Shown piece by piece: positions 1 through 11,373 of a DNA stretch of 64,000 nt. The DNA lies in NCBI GenBank assembly GCA_025529335.1, contig JAMYHX010000151.1, positions 19,782 through 83,781 of the forward strand. Direction: 5' to 3'. The position numbers were made by a program, and so were the translations under genes. This DNA is from Rhizopus sp. PT2906 (Eukaryota > Mucoromycota > Mucoromycetes > Mucorales > Rhizopodaceae). Every line of letters starts with the position of its first letter. The stretch's first letter is position 1. A model generated the notes under the pieces. That model made no database searches. It was not told the DNA's origin and saw only the letters and a list, made by a program, of their open reading frames with translations.

Positions 1-105
1 ATCTTGTGTAGAATCTGTCATGATACATTTGCATCCGATCTCACTAAAATTGACACCGACTTTTGACAGTCTTGTCTGTAGCTGTGGTTTACTTGGTCTT
101 GCCAT
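1..105 (-). CDS. possible 5' end of a gene running off the left edge
   Basis: On the minus strand an ATG at 105..103 opens a frame that stays open for 35 codons to the edge of the window. It starts MARPSKPQLQ and contains a GCKC motif. I recognise no domain. It may be the first exon of a gene that continues to the left, or a chance open frame. The adjacent stretch 106-406 is AT-rich, carries a short GA-rich run near 165-185, and shows no other coding signal. Confidence 0.25.
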   Translation of the reverse strand, partial: MARPSKPQLQTRLSKVGVNFSEIGCKCIMTDSTQD

Positions 106-406
106 GACAGACAAGATACAAAAGAAGAAGAATAATATAATGTATTTCATGTTGTATAAAGAAAGAGAGAAAGAGAGAAAGAGAGTACTTATAATCAAAT
201 AGAGTTTCTGCCTAATAATTAAATGACATAAAGAATGGTCCAAAAGAGGAGAATTAATTTTTTTTCTCCTTTTCTGTGTAAATCGTTACACACAATAGAT
301 CCCTCCCCGAGTTACTCTCGGCAATCAATCTTGTTTCAGACATAAAGAAATTTATTTACTTCAACATTTTTAATTTTGCAACAAATTAAGTTTTGATCAT
401 GTCTCT

Positions 407-2043
407 TTAATGAGATGCTATCGTTTTTTTCGGCTTCCACAGCCCTTGTTCTAGTAACCGTTCGTCCTTTTCTCTTTGCTTATCCAACTCAATCGCTGCC
501 AGCGCAATTGACCTTTGATCAGGGCTTAGTTCATGAATCTTATCTGTATTCTTGATACAATGGGTCTCAAATTCCCAATCATCGCCTTGCGCAAAATGAG
601 TAAAGTTGAGGTATTCTAGCGTCTCTTTATACTTATTTCTGTAGAGCCCACCATTAAACCAGAGAGGGGTACCCGTCGTGTCGAGATGCAGCTGAACACC
701 ACATACCTGCGTCGGTTCTCCGTCCTGCCCGCCACGCCCCATGTTTCCGATGACTGCTCCAAACGATTTGATAAAGGCGTAAGGTGTCTGCATAATCTCG
801 TGACCAATCCAAAATGTTTCCTTATCTCCGTGCACGTGCTTATAGACCACCTCATCTCGCTCGCTCTTGCCGTTCAGCTTGCAAGTGGATAGCAAGCCAA
901 GCAGCGATTTTCGCTTGTTCATCACGACCACGCCGGACTCCTGTTCGTGGGAAGACGTGTACTTGAACCATCGCGTTTGAGGGACGAACGAGCTCATGGT
1001 CGGCAGAAATGAACGTAACCAGTCCGGACCGACGTGCCAGTTGGGAAATAACGTACGATCATAAAAGAAGAGAGCACCAGTGAGGGCATACGCCTGGTCT
1101 TGAAAGAGGAGAGCTGGATCTTGAAGAAAGTAGGCGTCAGCGTCGACAAGAATCACCTCGGTGAAACGACTGGCGAGCATCGCAAAGGGCTTCATGGCCC
1201 ATCCTCCAAACTTGGTATAGTAGTCTGAGATATAATCGTCTAGCTTCCGAAGCGTGACATGTTCCATTTCGCTCTTGAGATAATATCTCTTGGCTACCGA
1301 CAGATCGTCCTCGCGTATGAAAAAGACCTCAATCGGTAACTTTGTGTTCAACATTCGTATCACCCGGATACTTGTGGCCGCAAATTTGAACTGTCCATTT
1401 CCGACACACATGACAATGCCTTGTCCGCTCGTCTGGTTGTTGATATGGAACAGGTTTTCCCAGTGAGGGTGTATCCATGGGTAAAGCGCGTCCTCGAGTC
1501 GTTTGTAGTATGGCCATGATTCGTCCAACGAGGCATTCTGGGAAAGTCGCTGATCGAAATACATAAAGAGCGATTTGAAAAGTCGCTCAGCTGCTGTCAT
1601 CATTGCAAAATTGGGTGCCACATTGGGTTCTGATATGAGTGTAAGCTGAGAAAATAAAGTTTCACCTGCGGCTGTCTTGAAAAATTCTAAATCTTTTTCT
1701 GCAAAAAAGAGTTTATAATTTTTATTTTTGGTATTGTCTTCTTTATTACCTGTCCATGGTTTGAGTGTGTCAGTGATGGCAAAGTCATACTTTAGAGATA
1801 AATGCTTGACTTGATCAAATGAAAGTACTATACAAATTGAGCATTTTCTTATATACACTTTATATAAATATATATCTTACTGGGTTCCTGAACGTGGATG
1901 GTCGTCCTTTTTATGTCTGTTGAATGAAGATGCTTTTCTGCATAAAGTTCTTTTGGATTATTTTCATTTAATAAATATGTTGTGATAGCAGCTATAAATA
2001 TAAGGCATGTAGTTATTAACCATCGAAATACTTTTTGATTCAT
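407..2043 (-). CDS. MNN1-type alpha-1,3-mannosyltransferase-like protein
   Basis: Predicted Golgi type II membrane glycosyltransferase of the fungal MNN1/mannosyltransferase-putative family, which adds mannose to cell-wall and secreted glycans. Exon 1 is 2043..1881 and exon 2 is 1827..407. The 53-nt intron (1880..1828) is GTAAG...TATAG and joins in phase 1. The N-terminus has a short cytoplasmic tail and one membrane anchor (roughly residues 6-25, WLITTCLIFIAAITTYLL), then a luminal domain. The DxD metal and nucleotide-sugar motif is seen as VDADAYFLQDP, and QTSGQGIVMCVGNG precedes it. The C-terminal part contains WFNGGLYRNK. It is a complete family-like length with no break. The exact linkage made cannot be read from sequence. 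Confidence 0.85.
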
Positions 2044-3224
2044 TAAAGGAAAAAAAAAAAAAAGGAGGGGAAAAAAAAGGGCATCAAGTGATACAGAATT
2101 TTAGCTTAAAACGAGGCGATTGCAAAAATTTTTAGCCAAAACAAAGACTAAGGATGTAGTTATAGGCTTTCTAGTCGCACTTTATTCTTGGTGATATATA
2201 TAAAAAGAAAACTTCTTCTCATTGTTCTCTTTAGATCTTTCTAACAGTGCATTTGCTGTGGTTTGGAAAACTGATGGTAGGGATGGGTCTTTAAAAGAGT
2301 GTTCTGTACCATGGCAGGGAAGCCTACTACATCTTTAGTCTTCGTTTCGGCAACATTGCCATTGTGGGTTGCGCCTGGATCTGACCAATCCACAAGCTTT
2401 CATTCAATTATCAATATTAAGCGGATATAGGTTTGCAACTGTCTTTGTATTTAACATTACTTATCCCAAGAAGAGACCTAATTGCTGAAATGCCTCAAGT
2501 TTGTCAGCATTTTACTGATAAAGAATGGTAAGTGCCTTTTCTAAGGAGGCCCAACTAGAAGCATGGGACAAAAGTAGGTTATCAACTTTTATCAAATAAA
2601 TATCTCTTTCTATCTCTCTAATTAAACAATTACTGCCTTCAACAAAAGCTTATTTTGTTACTGTGTGCGTACAACAATGTGACGCCCAAGAGAAGCAACG
2701 CCGGGGAGAATTCAATTTCGTGAAGGCATAATATTTCATGTATGTAAACAAGAAGAAGCTCAACAAAAATTTCTAAATTAGGCGAGAAAGTATACAGATC
2801 TCTTTGTAGGAGAGTTGTTACTAGGATTAAAGCTGTTGAATCTTTAATCACTCTTTTGACTTTAAATTATAAGTTTTGAAATAGCCGGCTTACGTCCTTC
2901 TTCGAAACACTTTTGCCAGTTCATTCTTTTCCTTGTTGCCTTGTATTTGTGATGTTTTGTGGTTGTAATAGCGGTTGTTGTATTTGTGAATTGACAGAAA
3001 GTACAATGGAGGTCTTTCCGTTTCTTAGAAGAATAAAGATAATAGCATTAAAATTGATAGCTACACTTATTATATGAAATTGTAATTGTTATTGTGATTG
3101 GTCAGTTTATGTTACCGAGCTTTTGTTATTGATATGTAGACACTGCTTATTGACCCTTATTCAACGTAGAATACGACAGTATTCTTTGACAAAACCTTTC
3201 ACCCAATCCATGCCTGTTTTTTTT
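2044..3224. other. intergenic region with no supported gene
   Basis: About 1.2 kb between the mannosyltransferase start and the end of the next gene. It begins with an A/G-rich run (2045-2080). Short frames are present, one of about 70 codons near 2640-2850, but none has a recognisable motif, an exon chain or a sound start. The part around 2260-2400 looks faintly coding but is broken by stops, so it may be old decayed sequence. Confidence 0.5.
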
Positions 3225-3677
3225 TTATTCTGAATTTATGCTTCTTAAAGGGGTTTTGGATGGGGTCCTGCTGCTGCTTGCTTTAGCTGTCTGAGGCAGT
3301 TTCAAAGGTTCTGGCAAAGAAGAAGTAAATGCTGCTGGGTGTATTTTTATACATGTTTCATTGTATAGCAAGCCATCATTGGAATGCATTCTTATGCGCT
3401 TTGCATTGGTACCATCCTCTTCAACAGCCTCAAGTATTCTTTTGTACTGATCATGGTTATTTTCGCAGACATTCAACAACACATCGATCGTCTTTTCTTC
3501 GTCTTTCATTTTGCTTTTTAAAACATCTTTGGCTACGTGGTAGAGTATTTTTACAGTTGGGTCATCCCTATGTTCTAAGCCTAATAAAGATGTTTCTTGT
3601 TTGCTCAAAACATAAGCAACTGCGACCATAGGTTCCATGGGGATTTCAAGAGATCCTGTAATTGTTGTTGCACTCAT
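3225..3677 (-). CDS. hypothetical 150-residue protein
   Basis: Single-exon frame with an ATG start (MSATTITGSLEIP) and a stop at 3225. It is rich in charged residues. The middle has a helical look (KILYHVAKDVLKSKMKDEEK). The C-terminal third is Ser/Thr/Pro/Lys-rich (ASSSRTPSKTPLRS), like a disordered, phosphorylatable tail. I recognise no family. The clean start, the length and an amphipathic helical core favour a real gene. It sits directly upstream of the MITE at 3758, which lies in its 5' flank. Confidence 0.5.
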   Translation of the reverse strand: MSATTITGSLEIPMEPMVAVAYVLSKQETSLLGLEHRDDPTVKILYHVAKDVLKSKMKDEEKTIDVLLNVCENNHDQYKRILEAVEEDGTNAKRIRMHSNDGLLYNETCIKIHPAAFTSSLPEPLKLPQTAKASSSRTPSKTPLRSINSE

Positions 3678-3757
3678 AAAGAAATACGACTGTGCCTAAT
3701 CATCACTTGGAATTTTCTTTAAAAAGGGCACCTTCGGTGTGTCTGTAAGAAGGGAAA

Positions 3758-4131
3758 CACTACATGCACCAGAAATTAGACTAATACTACAGGCACTAAC
3801 TCTACCTATTACTTATGATGTCGCCTAAAAAAGCTTTTCAATGTGTAGTGTCAAGCTAAACATGAGTTTATGAAGCTACTATCTTGGATTGTTTCTTTCA
3901 AGAACAAGAAGGGATAAAAAGAAGTGTTATTTATTCTAATTTTATGTTGTCAGTCTATCAACAAAGATGCAAGAACACGCGTAATTATGATGACATCGTA
4001 TTTTATATACCAGAGAGTGAACTGGACAAGCCTTAGATTAGGTAGAGGCTTTGACAGTATGAAATAGACACTCTACATGTGTAGGGAAAGAAGTGCCTGT
4101 AGCATTAACCTATTTTCTGGTGCAAGTAGTG
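3758..4131. mobile_element. MITE with CACTAC termini (copy 1)
   Basis: A 374-bp non-coding element bounded by inverted repeats of about 40 bp. The left end reads CACTACATGCACCAG; the reverse complement of the right end reads CACTACTTGCACCAG, and both continue through a shared CTACAGGCAC. The CACTA-like tips suggest a non-autonomous CACTA/EnSpm relative, but the 3-bp flanks (AAA and TCA) do not match, so no target-site duplication is seen. The part 3930-4131, read in reverse complement, matches the diverged copy at about 62755-62990. Confidence 0.65.
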
Positions 4132-4299
4132 TCAGTCAAGCATTAAGGAGTATGATAAGTTTATATTTGGCTTCCATGTCCTCTCGCATCCCATATAGAT
4201 ACAACTTTTTTATATTTTGTACAAAAGCTGAGAATAGAAAATACAGCTACCAAGTATAGATTGGTGCCTTTTTATTTTTTAATTGACTTAATTTACACT

Positions 4300-5345
4300 T
4301 TATTTTTCATGAATAGGTTTAGCACAAAGGTTAGGAATGCCAGCCTTATTAGCCATAGCAGTAAGATTAGAAAAAGGTACACAAAGAGAATCTGGTAACG
4401 AACGTTTAAACTCGTCCGTCTGCATCCACTCAAGACCGTGTTGAAGGATACAACTAGCGCGATGATGACCGCCCTCAATCGTGCCCATGGAGGCATGAAG
4501 AGTAGCACGTTTTTGAGATGAAACGTATGAGGCACGATGTAAGATGTTGTTATCATAAAACACGGTCTGTCCAGCCTTCAGTTCAACTTTTAATTGACCG
4601 GGCATCCTTGAACTCTTGGGATCATTGATCGTCACATCCCGTTCTTCGGCTGTTCGAACACGACGATGCGAATTGGGAACGACATAGAGACAGGCATCAT
4701 CATAAAGTGCACTAGTAAGCAAGGGATTAGAAAGAGTGCCAGATTCAAAAGTATAACTTACGTGTTCCATTGTGTACCATAATGTGGTATCGCCAGTTTT
4801 TCTCTTTCATCCTCTTCTTTTGTCTCTGCAGGAATGGCATCTCGGTGCCAGGTCAAATCAAAGTCGGATTCCTGAGGGTTTATCAACAGATTGAATAATT
4901 CTATTTTTTTTTACACACGCATCAGATTACATAATCCAAAAATCATTCGACCCCTTACCAAGTTGTAATTCTTCATGCTTTGCGTTTAATAGTTGTTGAA
5001 CTGCTTCCAATAGCTTGTCAGATCCATACCATTGAGCAAAGATAGGTTCATTTAAATCAGGGTGTAATAAATGTTGAACACCCCAGACATCCGTTCCTTC
5101 GGTCCAAGGAGGAAATTGTGTACCGACAAGACGTCTTTATGTAATGAGTCATTATATTGCCTGATTTTTTTTCCTTTTTTTTTTTACCTGTATTTCCATT
5201 CTCCCTTTCTTGCCTTGTCAACCACACGATCACAAGCCTCGCGTAATTTTGTAAACATGTCTTGTGGGATCAAGTTATCGACAATCACATAACCGTTTTC
5301 CCTGAGAACTTTGTGAATAGGTCTGTTGTGAATATCAGTAATCAT
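4300..5345 (-). CDS. phytanoyl-CoA dioxygenase (PhyH) family protein
   Basis: Predicted Fe(II)/2-oxoglutarate-dependent dioxygenase. Four exons join in frame: 5345..5188, 5134..4959, 4900..4762 and 4711..4300, giving about 294 residues, a usual PhyH length. The third exon supplies FDLTWHRDAIP, where His and Asp form the HxD iron site. The fourth supplies YDDACLYVVPNSHRR, the distal histidine in NNILHRASY and the 2-oxoglutarate arginine in KRATLH. The N-terminus (ENGYVIVDNLI) is the usual PhyH opening. All introns are 48-58 nt GT-AG. Substrate unknown: fungal members act on fatty acids or secondary metabolites, and no biosynthetic cluster is evident nearby. A start at the fourth exon alone would remove the iron site. 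Confidence 0.85.
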
Positions 5346-6705
5346 TTGAGAAAAAAATAAAGAAAAAAAAAGAAGGAAAAAGGGTCCAGTGACGCATTTT
5401 ATATATCAAAAAGGGTCGTTCTCTCCGCCCATTTTCACACGCTATCAGGGTTCCCTCTCCAGGGTTTATTCTTTTTCCCAAGTAAAGATTTTTGCCCTTT
5501 TTGTTAATGGTCCTCTGTTTTCATAAGAACCCTTTATTTATAAAGACGATAGTATGTATTGGTATAATGTTGCTCAGTAAAATCTCATTGTATCGCTTTT
5601 TTTGCTATTATTTTAAATTGTCAAGTACGCTATTGTGCACTGAGGATTACTCAGAAAGTGTGGCCTGTGAACATGATTGGTTAGATCAAGTTGAGCTTTG
5701 ATCTAAATAGTTCTGTAACTCTGTCTTACGTAAACAGAGTGATTATGATTATGATTTTGCACTTGAGGAGTAAGGGAGGCAGTAGACTTTATCAGGAGGA
5801 AAGATAGAATTCATGACGGTTACTTGTGTTGAATGTCGTCTAGTAGCAACTATGCTTTTGCTCATCTTTTTCCAATAAAGTTATAGAAAAAAAAACGTGT
5901 GCTCTACTGTAGGATGACACTGAGGCTGTTATAATGTATTGCTTCATTAAACGCGCTAGTAGGTATATATTCCAAAAGCCATGAGTGACGATGGTGAAAA
6001 GCATCCTGATTTTGTCAAATTGTACAACATATTGAATGATGAAGTTGACAGGTTGGTTTGACAAAACTATCCTGAAGAAATACCAGTCTATGTACAGCCA
6101 TTGGTGGTAAATTGATTAGATAATACCGTATACTTAAAGACTAAACAATACATTTCGTTAGGCCGTAAGACCATTGTATATTCAATGGCTTGATGTATGC
6201 ACACATGTGTGCATAGGTTGGGGGAAATTTTAATCCTTTCAATCGTTTGATCTGATTAACTAGGCTGTACTTTTGATATGCTGATCAATGTACAGGTAGG
6301 AGCTGCTAGGCAAGTCAAACCGTCGATGCTTGAACTCCTTGAAAGCAAAGGCTACTCTGGAATGTAGCCTAGAAGAATGTAGCTATATGTGAGGTCTTTC
6401 AAAAGCCCACAAAAATAAAACATTACCACGCAGAGAATAACCATGTGCTCCCAAGGTATTACTCGACAGCACGTCACCATTAACCGGCAGAGAATATTCG
6501 TGCCGTACCTCTGCAAGAGAATGAACGTTATCAACATTCAACAAGAGAAATAAACGTCAAAGAGCTTGAATATTTTATTTACGACATGTAATCAATGATA
6601 ATATATTTATTTTGCACTTGAGTCAGTCTCTCGATTGCATGCTTTGCTGAACAAAAGCTTGAGTTTACACAGACGTAAAATCAATGACGCATTGGATTTT
6701 TATTA
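5346..6705. other. intergenic region with scattered decayed coding fragments
   Basis: About 1.36 kb without a supportable gene. A frame ending at 5701 (plus strand) finishes CEHDWLDQVEL and shares this block with the upstream part of the serine-recombinase-like gene near 18,840. At about 5990-6064 a short frame (MSDDGEKHPDFVKLYNIL) reads like coding but stops after 26 codons. The rest is AT-rich with no motif I can name. Confidence 0.45.
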
Positions 6706-8412
6706 TTACAAAAGCAATGGATACTTTTTAAGCATATGCGTTCTGTCAATTGATAAACTGAGGTAATCAATACCAACACAGTTAATCACAAATATGTGTT
6801 GGTATTCCTTGTAGGTTGTAAACTCTTCAATACGATTTGGCGCAACACAGTTTACCAAAAATCGCTTGGGACTCGACTTTTGTGAAGTGATTTTCAAGAG
6901 AACTGTTTCTGTTACCTCATCAAAAACAGATATACGAGTACCCACATGTATTTGCAAGTGATTGAATTTGGTCTTGGGCATATCTATTTGTGACATTTTA
7001 CCAGAACAAAAGCCTTCAATAATCAAGTTGCGTAACTCTGGATAGGCATATGAGAAAGCCATTAGTGCTTCTAGTGGTATTCCCATGGCATTCAACTTTA
7101 GTGTAATCAACGAAGAGCTCAGGATCTGATTTGATGCCGGAAGTGTGATTAGTGAAATGCCCTTCAAGCTTTTTATATAAGTTAATTTCTCTAATCCTTT
7201 GCATTCTGAAAGAAGGGTCAGCATGAGATGATCTGTATCGTGATCACCAACCGCTTCCATTTCAGCTTCTTTGATGTTATGTTGGTATTTGAATAGCTCT
7301 TTTAGTCTGTCAGCACTCTCTCTCGTATTATCAATAATCCAAGTAGTGTTGTCTTGCTTTATATGGAGCCATGAAGAATCCCTAGCATAAATTCGTACAA
7401 CAGGACTTGTAGTACGTTGTAGATACTCCTCAATCAAAGGAAATGACCTAAAAGTGGAGAACCAATCGCAGCTTCTATTGCTTAGGTATTTCTGGAATGC
7501 CCGCAGTTTTTCTTCGTAATGTTTTGTCAGCCAAGATCCAATATGGTTAAGAAGACCTTCATTAACAGATAGGTATACGTTACAGCATTCTAGATTGGGA
7601 AACTTATGCATGATATAGTCAAACGTATCTTGATGAAGGCAAAGGTCTACCTCAAGCTTTTTAAGCTTGAAGTGAGGCTGCATAGAGGACACATCATAGC
7701 GCTTTGTGTCGCCAACAGTCGTTTCAATTGGGATATCTGGAGAAAAGTTTACTGAAAAACACATCAAATTGGGGCATTGCTGAATAGCCTCATCAAATTC
7801 CATGAGGGTAGATCTACGAACTGTGGGGGTAACTGTGAGATGCGTCAAGCTTATGAAGGATGATAGCAAAGGAAGAACCTTTGTAAATTGTGGGCTAGTT
7901 GGAAGTGTTGGTGGTAGAGCGATATGAGTAAGAGTGCGGCGACAGAGAGATGCGAGTGTGTAATAATTCGCAAGAGTATTCTCATCACTGTGCATAGACC
8001 AGTCTGGTTCAGGAAGTTGCTTCAGTTGTTTCCAATAGCTTCCTACAGCTCCTTCAAGAGCATCCCATTGGCTGCCACAAAGCTCGCCTTTAAAAATCTC
8101 TACGTTTGGACACGTCTCGGCAAGTTTATGGATAAGTGAAATTATTCTTTCATCGTTATCTTCCGTATAACACCGAAAGTGTATCTCCTTAACAAAGCTT
8201 CCCAGGCTACTGTTCTGCATACATGCCGTGAATTGTTCCCCTGGCAAACAGTCAAATAAGACAAGTTCTCGATAAAGGATAAAACTTGCGTGTTTTCGCC
8301 AGTTCTTACAGACAAACTGGCATTCCACTAATTCGTGCAATTCAAAGTTGAATCTAACCAGCTCAAATATTTCATATAGGATTTCGTTAGGCAACTCCTT
8401 CCAACGCGACAT
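6706..8412 (-). CDS. F-box protein with degenerate leucine-rich repeats
   Basis: Predicted SCF ubiquitin-ligase substrate adaptor. The N-terminal F-box (residues about 3-45) reads WKELPNEILYEIFELV...CKNWRKHAS. The rest, about 520 residues, is Leu-rich with spaced blocks such as FISLTHLTV, FKLKKLEVDL and LITLKLNAMGIP, as in F-box/LRR proteins. Length 568 residues, single exon. I place the start at the ATG at 8412 because the frame opens further upstream only with TTG. The last 60 or so codons are duplicated in a decayed copy at 13.45-13.65 kb. Large, fast-evolving F-box families are common in Mucorales; the substrate is unknown. Confidence 0.8.
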   Translation of the reverse strand: MSRWKELPNEILYEIFELVRFNFELHELVECQFVCKNWRKHASFILYRELVLFDCLPGEQFTACMQNSSLGSFVKEIHFRCYTEDNDERIISLIHKLAETCPNVEIFKGELCGSQWDALEGAVGSYWKQLKQLPEPDWSMHSDENTLANYYTLASLCRRTLTHIALPPTLPTSPQFTKVLPLLSSFISLTHLTVTPTVRRSTLMEFDEAIQQCPNLMCFSVNFSPDIPIETTVGDTKRYDVSSMQPHFKLKKLEVDLCLHQDTFDYIMHKFPNLECCNVYLSVNEGLLNHIGSWLTKHYEEKLRAFQKYLSNRSCDWFSTFRSFPLIEEYLQRTTSPVVRIYARDSSWLHIKQDNTTWIIDNTRESADRLKELFKYQHNIKEAEMEAVGDHDTDHLMLTLLSECKGLEKLTYIKSLKGISLITLPASNQILSSSLITLKLNAMGIPLEALMAFSYAYPELRNLIIEGFCSGKMSQIDMPKTKFNHLQIHVGTRISVFDEVTETVLLKITSQKSSPKRFLVNCVAPNRIEEFTTYKEYQHIFVINCVGIDYLSLSIDRTHMLKKYPLLL

Positions 8413-8851
8413 TCTAAGATTAGACAATTACGCATTCCTTTGTTAGCTGTCATTGACTTGTATGAAGGAGAACTTTTGTTTACTTTTAAGAATAGTGTCC
8501 AAGACCAAAAGCAAGGGAAGAAATATATGATGGACATTAGTGTGAAAAAGAACCAAGTTTGTATTCTCAAGGTTACACTGCCATCTTCTTTAGATATGAT
8601 TGCTTATATAAACATTCGTATTTTTTTTTTTTTATTGTCAAATGTTAAACTGTATATAAATATATAAAAGGTATACAAGTTTCCCCCTTTTTTTTGTGTA
8701 TTTGCTAGATATTAATGAAAATATATTTTAGGTTGTGAATGTTGTAAATGTTATATATGTATGTGTGTGTTGTGTTCTAAGAATGAAAAAGAGATTGCGT
8801 ATATAATTATAACAAAACATGGTGTCGACAGAGATAGAATGCATCAAAAAA
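8413..8851. other. intergenic region
   Basis: A 439-bp gap between the F-box gene start and the Whi3-like gene end. It is very AT-rich, with T-runs at about 8622-8634 and 8690. It probably holds the F-box gene promoter and the neighbour's 3' UTR. No coding or RNA gene was seen. Confidence 0.6.
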
Positions 8852-10238
8852 TTACAATTGAGGATCAAACATAAAATCTCTCCTATTATCATTCATCAAA
8901 GCATTACCCAGTTGCTTAAAGCTCATCACTCCATTCTCCTTGTTGGGCTTGATGAACAATGGATTCTTGCTATATGACAATCGAATACCGCCCTTGACTG
9001 AATTTGTTAATGCGTATCCTTGCAGTTCATTCAAAGCTTGAGAGGCATACATAATGTCTTCGAATTCGACAAAGCACATGGGGCCTTGGGACTTTGTGCG
9101 GAAGCACATTCGACGATATCCTTTTCTGTTTGAAAAGAGTTTTCTCAATTCATCTTCACTTGTATTTGGAGGCAAGTTTCCAACATAGAGAGTATTGCAA
9201 GGGGGGTTCTGATCAGCTGGGTTAGGTGTTCTTTGGATGGATAAGGATCCCATACGAGATGGTAAGTCATTATTATTATTGCTATTGCTATTGTTGATAA
9301 GTGGTGTTGATTTAGAAAGGTAGTGCAAAGTATCTATTTCTGTGTCATTCATGAATTTAAGTCTAATGTGCTGTTGCTGTTGATGCTGTTGAATATGCTG
9401 ATGCTGTTGATGAAGTGAAGATAACCCATAACGCGAGATGTATCCTAGGTCCTGATCAAATGATTGTGAACGGATGTCAAAGAGGGAATCATTATATGTA
9501 GGTGAAGGTGAAGAAATTGGATCGCTGAACAAATCATGTTTGAGATCTTGAAGCAAATCACTGGGCAAAGGTGGAGCAAAATTGTTATCAAAGATGGTGC
9601 GTCTTGGCTACGTAGTTGGTTTTACATCCCCATTGACAGATGACAACACATTAGTACTGTTTGCAGTTGTTGAGGTAGAGGACGAGGTAGACGTAGGAGT
9701 TGTAGTCACGGGTAACTGTTGATTCGTAGCTGAACCTCGTTTAATATGCAAATTCTTTTTTGCCATCTCAGCCTTAAGCACAGAACCCTTTTCCTGATCT
9801 ACTTTTCTACCACTCAATACTTCAATCGACTCAAGAGCCTCCAAGCGGGTTCGAAACCTAGCAAAACCAATCTATGCACATACACAAAAAATTTTAAATG
9901 ATTGGAATGATAATAACAATAACAATAAATTTTTATACCATTTGCTTCTTTCCACCATTGGATGGTACACCTGTATCATCATCTTGATCCTTACAATGCC
10001 ATTTTAATGAAGCGGCTTCAAAGCCAGGACAGAAAGTAAACATGTTTTGAAATTCTCGTTCGGCCATATCTTCGGGGAACCCTACTACAAATATCGTAGT
10101 TACATCGTCTGAAGAGGTTGTTTGCTGAATAGAAGAAAGTGTGTTTGAATATTGTGGAGATGAAGACAAGGGATGAACTCGTTGAATGTCGTTAAAATTG
10201 AAGGAATGTGAAAACGGTGTTGGCTCGCTGATCATCAT
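8852..10238 (-). CDS. Whi3/Scw1-like RNA-binding protein with two RRMs, in-frame TAG unresolved
   Basis: Predicted mRNA-binding regulator of the Whi3/Scw1 type, which control cell size, cell wall and polarity in yeasts. Exon 1 is 10238..9939 and exon 2 starts at 9871; the intron is phase 0. RRM1 spans the junction ([20 protein letters not shown], then KQM joined to [13 protein letters not shown]). RRM2 is near the C-terminus ([31 protein letters not shown]). A His/Gln-rich stretch lies between them. An in-frame TAG at 9610..9608 separates VKPTT from PRRTIFDNN. Reading continues in the same frame on both sides, so either a very small intron (18 or 42 nt candidates end in this TAG), a sequence error or a truncating stop is present. 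Confidence 0.75.
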
Positions 10239-10691
10239 TGACAGAACAGAAAAAAAAAGGGGAGGATAAATTTTTAGGGGCGTTGCCTCTTTTTTTTTTT
10301 TTGATACGCAAACTGTCGGAATTTCAAATGCTAAAAGCCGCAATTTCTTAAAATGATTGGTTTGTAAAAAAGAGACTGACCCTCTCCATTTTTGGTATTT
10401 TATTTATATAAAGTGATATCCTTTATGTATTGCTTGAAATACTTCAAATGCTGTTAACTTACATAAAAGCAACGTCACAGCCTAAAGTACTTTTCTTGTT
10501 GGCTTTTTTCATCAAGAAAAGAATGGGTCTAATTTTAGGTTTTGAAATTCTTTTTTTTTTTTCTTTTTAGAACATGAGAGAAGCTGTTTCAATAGCCAAT
10601 CACATGACATCGGTTATTAAAATAATTATGGCTTAAACGGCATGAACACAAAGAGATTCACACTTGGATAGTCTTTGTCCCTCTCCTCAGA

Positions 10692-11336
10692 ATGTCCAAA
10701 GATGAGAAAACGAATAAAGGTCTTTTTCATTTATTAGATCTAAAGCAGAGTAAATGTTGTTAACACTTTAGTCTGATCAGATCTATTCTCTCCTGCAGAA
10801 CACAATCTATTTGAATCTTTTCTAAACAAGTTCGAACGTCAACTCGAACCTCCATCGACAAAAAAAGCAACCAAAAAGAGAGCGACACCTTATGAAAAAG
10901 GAACAAAGACAGGAAGAGCAAGAAAGGCACCTCATGAACTACTGAGCGAAGAACAAAAAAAGGCAAATCACATCGCCTCTGAGCAGAAACGAAGAGCCAA
11001 CATCAGAATTGGGTTTGAGCAACTTGTTCATGTTGTGCCTGCTCTTGATACAACTCACCGAAGTGAAGCTATTATACTTCAGAAATGTAGGTTCATGGTC
11101 ATAACTTGCTTTTGTCACTTATGCTGTTGTCTTATAGCTGTTGAATATATAAAGCGCTTAATAGATGATAAAAACAAACTAAAAGATAAAGTACGGCAAT
11201 TACAGTTGACACTTGGTGAAACGTAAGTTCCCACGCGCACAATTATACAGCGTATACTAAATTTATAAATAGGCCAGATCCAGATGTAAGTATACACTTT
11301 TATACAAGAGTCCAAAGACAGCTTATTTTATCATGA
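10692..11336 (+). CDS. basic helix-loop-helix transcription factor
   Basis: Predicted nuclear DNA-binding bHLH protein of about 155-165 residues. Exons: 10692..10749, 10799..11086, 11138..11222 and 11273..11336. The basic region and helix 1 read NHIASEQKRRANIRIGFEQL, with the E-box-contacting His, Glu and Arg residues in place. The loop and helix 2 are SEAIILQKSVEYIKRLI, followed by a leucine-zipper-like LKDKVRQLQLTL. The segment ahead of the bHLH is Lys/Arg-rich. The helix-2 exon joins only when the 51-nt intron at 11087-11137 is removed. The last short exon is less certain. It is divergent from the Whi3-like gene and converges on the metacaspase with 37 bp between stops. Confidence 0.8.
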
Positions 11337-11373
11337 TAGAGTTCAGAAGGCGAATTGGATTATCCATTTTAAT

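Noticed and set aside
9847..9858. GGTTCGAAACC, a tRNA B-box-like word
   Set aside because: It lies inside the coding RRM1 exon of the Whi3-like gene, and no cloverleaf partner sequence is near.
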